Source: Steromphala cineraria
Lineage: Eukaryota; Mollusca; Gastropoda; Trochida; Trochidae
DNA: 64,000 nt
Assembly: GCA_916613615.1 (NCBI GenBank)
Contig: OU744725.1
Span: 71,735,368-71,799,367 of the forward strand
Reading direction: 5' to 3'
Within the stretch, counting starts at the first letter, position 1; each line of letters starts with the position of its first letter. Both the position numbers and the translations under genes were made by a program. Below are positions 60,700 through 64,000 of this stretch, piece by piece. The notes under the pieces are model-generated. The model was not told where the DNA came from. It did not search any database and saw nothing but the letters and a program-made list of their open reading frames with translations.

Positions 60700-61314
60700 A
60701 CATCCCCTTCTGTAGAAATTCTGAGTTTTAGGAAAGCAGTCATGTGCGACGAAGGGTAATGTTCCCTTACGATACAGTCACACACGGAAGTTTCATACCG
60801 CTGTTTGACAAAAATCAACTACAAATAGTAAAACTACAAATAGTAACTCATAGTTGATGACACAGAGCCATTGATGTTTACTTCCTTAATAGTCGTTTGA
60901 AAATAGCGTTCTCAGGAAAAGATAACTCTGACACTCAACAGGCTTAGTATATGTTCTATAGTGTACCTTTTGATTTCGTAGATGATTTATGTATATATAC
61001 ATGACTTTTTTCCGTCATTACCTCAAAAACTCATACATTTCAACAAAATACATTTCCTGATATTGTTATCTTTAACCCGACATTTTGCGAGCCATTATCT
61101 GATTTTTATCAAATCACCGACATTAGCTTGTTCATTGTCATTTTATTTAACTAAAAGACAATAAAATTATGTTAAAAAAAACCCAGAAAACACCTTTGAT
61201 AATACGACACCATTTGTAGAGTTTTTGAAATTGACTCAAATAATCATTCCCTGTGTCACGCGAATGTCAAAATGTTTTGCCTGATATTTGGTTACATCCT
61301 AAAAGATACTAAGC
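60700..61314. other. Interval without recognised gene
   Basis: AT-rich spacer between MITE copies. Nothing identified. Confidence 0.55.
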
Positions 61315-61676
61315 TTAAAGGGGCAGAAGCACTTTTTAGGGGGGATCTAATGTGATGTCAGGAAAATGAAAATAAATGGTTCCAATTGAAAGACAATGTA
61401 TTAAAACTAAATGAAGCAGTAATAAATCAAATATGTATTGTGAAGTTAACCGAAGCGATTCCTTTTCTTACAAAAAATGAATTAAGGTGTTCACACAAAA
61501 ATGGCTGCCAATGGATTTTATGTGAATCTTTATAATTTGTTCTCTGATTATGGATGATTGGTTTGTGTAATGAGATTTTTGACACTATCAAAGTAATACA
61601 TTTAGCATTAACTCACAATGATCAGTGAAAAATTGAAAATATAAAATTGTCAAAAAACGTACTACTGTCCCTTTAA
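61315..61676. mobile_element. TTAA-MITE copy 6
   Basis: TTAA-AGGGGCAGAAGCAC to GTACTACTGTCCCT-TTAA. Its right TTAA is also the left TTAA of copy 7. Confidence 0.9.
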
Positions 61677-62029
61677 AGGGACAGTAGCACGTTTTTAGGG
61701 GGAATATAAGATGATGTCATAAAAAAAAATGGTTTCAATTTAAAGACAATGTATTTAAAGTAAATGAAGCAGTGATAAATCAAATTCATAATGTAAAGTT
61801 TAGCCATGCGATTTCTTTTTCTTGATGAATTAATCGAATTAAAGGCGTTCACACAAACATGGCCACCAATGGACTTTATGTTACTCTTTATAATTCCTTA
61901 TCTGCCTATGAATAATATTGGTTTGTGGAATGAGATTTTTGACACTATCAAAAAATACATTAACGTACAATTATCCGTAAAAGAAATAAAAAATGAAATT
62001 TAAAAAAAAACTTGCTACTGCCAAATTAA
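61673..62029. mobile_element. TTAA-MITE copy 7
   Basis: TTAA-AGGGACAGTAGCACG to CTTGCTACTGCCAAATTAA. It is more diverged and abuts copy 6 head to tail. The + strand open frame inside is a by-product. Confidence 0.85.
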
Positions 62030-62213
62030 AGTCACGTTTTTGCTGCTGCTGCTACTGCTATAGTTTTTATCCAAATTTTTCGTTAACGACTAAAATATTA
62101 AATGTGTTGCCCTTGCTAATTATTTCATTGTTATAATCATTTTTAGTCATTATTATAGAATATTCAAAAATTAAAAATAAAAAAAAAAAAATGTTATTAT
62201 AGAATGCCTGATT

Positions 62214-62577
62214 TTAAAGGGGCAGTAGCACGTTTTTAGGGGGAATATAAGGTGATGTCAGGAAAATGAAAATAAATGGTTCCAATCTTAAGACAATGTA
62301 TCTAAACTCAATAAAGCAGTAATAAATCAAAATTATTATGAAAAGTTAAGTCATGCGATTCCTTTTATTACCCAAAATGAATTAAAGGTGTTCACACAAA
62401 AATGGCTGCCAATGCATTTTATGTGAATCTTCATACTTTGTCCTCTCACTATGGATGATTGGCTTGTGTAATGAGATTTTTGACACTATCAAAGTAATAC
62501 ATTTAGCATTAAGGTCCAATTAGCAGTGAAAAATTGAAAATATAAAATTGTCAAAAAACGTGCTACTGCCCCTTTAA
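62214..62577. mobile_element. TTAA-MITE copy 8
   Basis: TTAA-AGGGGCAGTAGCACG to CGTGCTACTGCCCCT-TTAA, intact at both ends. Confidence 0.92.
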
Positions 62578-62635
62578 GGACAAGCTTCCTATGTTCCTCT
62601 TTCATGTGTGACAGGGTGAGGTCTACTACTTCCTA

Positions 62636-62931
62636 CTGGCTTCGGCTGGAGGGATATCTCTTTGGCCGAACAGGTAGAGTGTAGGACTCTCAACCCGGAG
62701 GTCCCGGGTTCGAATCCCGCATGGACATGAAAATATTCAACTGTCTTTCTATGTAAAACATGCATTATCAAAACGAGAACTTTTACTAAAAGAAATTGTA
62801 TATTCTTAAATATGTATGTAATTATCAATAATGTCACTGTACTATATATTTAATATACCATGCTGTAACTTCTCTGTATATAGGCCGGAGGCCTTCCATA
62901 CAATAAACATCTTTTGACTTTGACTTGATAA
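62636..62931 (+). mobile_element. tRNA-derived SINE, copy 1
   Basis: The tRNA-like head has an A-box-like TTTGGCCGAACAGGTAGAG and a B box GGTTCGAATCC (about 62700-62716). A body and a tail ending TTTTGACTTTGACTTG follow. The loop reads CTCTCAA, but the anticodon stem (TAGGA / CCCGG) does not pair well, so it is not a working tRNA gene. The minus-strand frames here are shadows. Confidence 0.75.
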
Positions 62932-62954
62932 CAAAAGTTAAGGCAAACAAATTT

Positions 62955-63138
62955 ACTGGCTTCGGCTGCAGCGATATCTCTTTGGTTGAACAGGTAGAGC
63001 GTAGGACTCTCAACCCGAAGGTCCCGGGTTCGAATCCCGCGTGGACATGAAAATATTGGATTTTCTTTCCTGCTACACATGCATGAAAAATATACAAGAA
63101 TCTGCATCGATATGTCATATCTCAGAATAAAGAAGTTG
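62955..63138 (+). mobile_element. tRNA-derived SINE, copy 2
   Basis: Same head (CTGGCTTCGGCTGCAGCGAT, then GGTAGAGCGTAGGACTC and GGTTCGAATCCCGC). The body is shorter and ends near AGAATAAAGAAG. It lies 24 bp after copy 1 in the same orientation. Confidence 0.75.
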
Positions 63139-63226
63139 TAATTCATAGAATTTGAAGTTAAGCATGTGTTGATATTGAGCAATGACGGTATGATTTAGCA
63201 GCCTCTCATACCGTCAAGATCTTCCT

Positions 63227-63590
63227 TTAAAGGGGCAGTAGCACGTTTTTATGGGGAATATAAGGTGATGTCAGGAAAATGAAAATTAATGGTTCCAATT
63301 GATAGACAATATATTTAAACTAAATGGAGCAGTAATATTTCAAATATATAATGTAAAGGTTAGCCATGCGATTCCTTTTTCTAACACAAAATGAATTAAA
63401 GTTGTTGACAAAAAAATGGCCGCCAACGGATTTTGTGTAAATCTTCATACTTTGTCCTCTGACTATGCATGATTGGCTTGTGTAATGAAACTTTTGACAC
63501 TGTCAAAATGATACATTTAACTTTAACTTACAATTATCAGTTAAAATTTAAAATATAAAATTATCAAAAAACGTGCTGCTGCCCCTTTAA
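63227..63590. mobile_element. TTAA-MITE copy 9
   Basis: TTAA-AGGGGCAGTAGCACG to CGTGCTGCTGCCCCT-TTAA, both ends intact. The remaining ~400 bp to the window end show nothing recognisable. Confidence 0.92.
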
Positions 63591-64000
63591 ATAGCTACAT
63601 GTCAACAAGAAAGTGATGCGACGTAATGAAATAAAAATAGATATAAACCTGTTGACCAGCAGGAAGGAGATAGGTAGTGATATAGCTACATACTAAACTG
63701 AGTCGCACATACAGAGAACATGGTTTTCATAGAAATCCTCAACACCTCGTGTATGAGTCATGACTAAACCTGGTTCAATCAGCTGTAGTATATGTAATAT
63801 CATGTTTTATGAATGTTATGTGAAATGTACAGATGTGTGACACATGAATAAATTATTTTTCTCTCTCTGTAATACGGGAAGGTAGAAACTAGTAATAGCA
63901 TGACTGAATCACACTGTAGTCGCAACAAATTCATTCTACAATTCTACGAAGACTTATTCGTTCTCGCTTTAAATAGCTCCTCAGTGACTTTCACCATAGC

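Noticed and set aside
62647..63047. Two functional tRNA genes
   Set aside because: A and B boxes are present, but the anticodon stem is mispaired and both copies are followed by repeat bodies, so they are SINE heads.
62589..63182. Minus-strand frames of 82-110 codons
   Set aside because: They share near-identical stretches because they cross the two SINE copies.

Overview
The window looks like AT-rich, intron-rich DNA from a metazoan, probably a marine invertebrate and most likely a bivalve mollusc. The reasons are spliced genes with GT-AG introns, many short inverted-repeat transposons, an L1-type retrotransposon and a tRNA-derived SINE. The species assignment is inference. No prokaryotic features, rRNA genes or CRISPR arrays were seen.

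Layout. 1-3.6 kb: repeated 5' non-coding-exon-like units, a (TATC)n microsatellite and a broken member (family C) of a small secreted-protein family. 3.6-21 kb: no convincing gene, but a 1.45-kb palindrome and many inverted-repeat elements. 21.0-22.1 kb: gene C3, a small secreted precursor with a probable GPI-anchor tail. 22.9-32.3 kb: gene A, a type I membrane receptor (signal peptide, SUEL-type lectin-like domain, CUB-like domain, Ser/Thr stalk, transmembrane segment, short tail with an ITAM-type double tyrosine motif). 38.4-44.4 kb: gene B, a paralogous receptor with the same exon plan but a 237-residue tail carrying five YLTP/YLTL repeats. 42.36-54.79 kb: a ~6-kb direct tandem duplication covering the 3' half of B and the 5' half of the next small gene, C. 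55.2-59.2 kb: a minus-strand L1/Tx1-like LINE with target-site duplication and poly(A). 60.2-63.6 kb: five copies of a TTAA-flanked MITE around two SINE copies.

How the genes fit together. Two gene types alternate on the plus strand: lectin/CUB tyrosine-motif receptors (A, B) and short GPI-type precursors (D relic, C3, C1, C2). Every signal-peptide exon and ectodomain exon ends in phase 1, so exons are interchangeable in frame. The duplication left B complete, C2 complete, C1 without its last exon and B' without its ectodomain exons. C1 exon 1 (phase 1) now sits 1 kb upstream of the B' transmembrane exon (phase 1 acceptor). This predicts an in-frame chimeric gene of 398 residues in which the small secreted domain replaces the receptor ectodomain on an intact signalling tail. 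A partial copy of the transmembrane exon, with a stop before the membrane segment, could also make soluble forms.

All exon boundaries were read by eye from splice signals, phase and paralogue comparison. None is supported by transcript data here.
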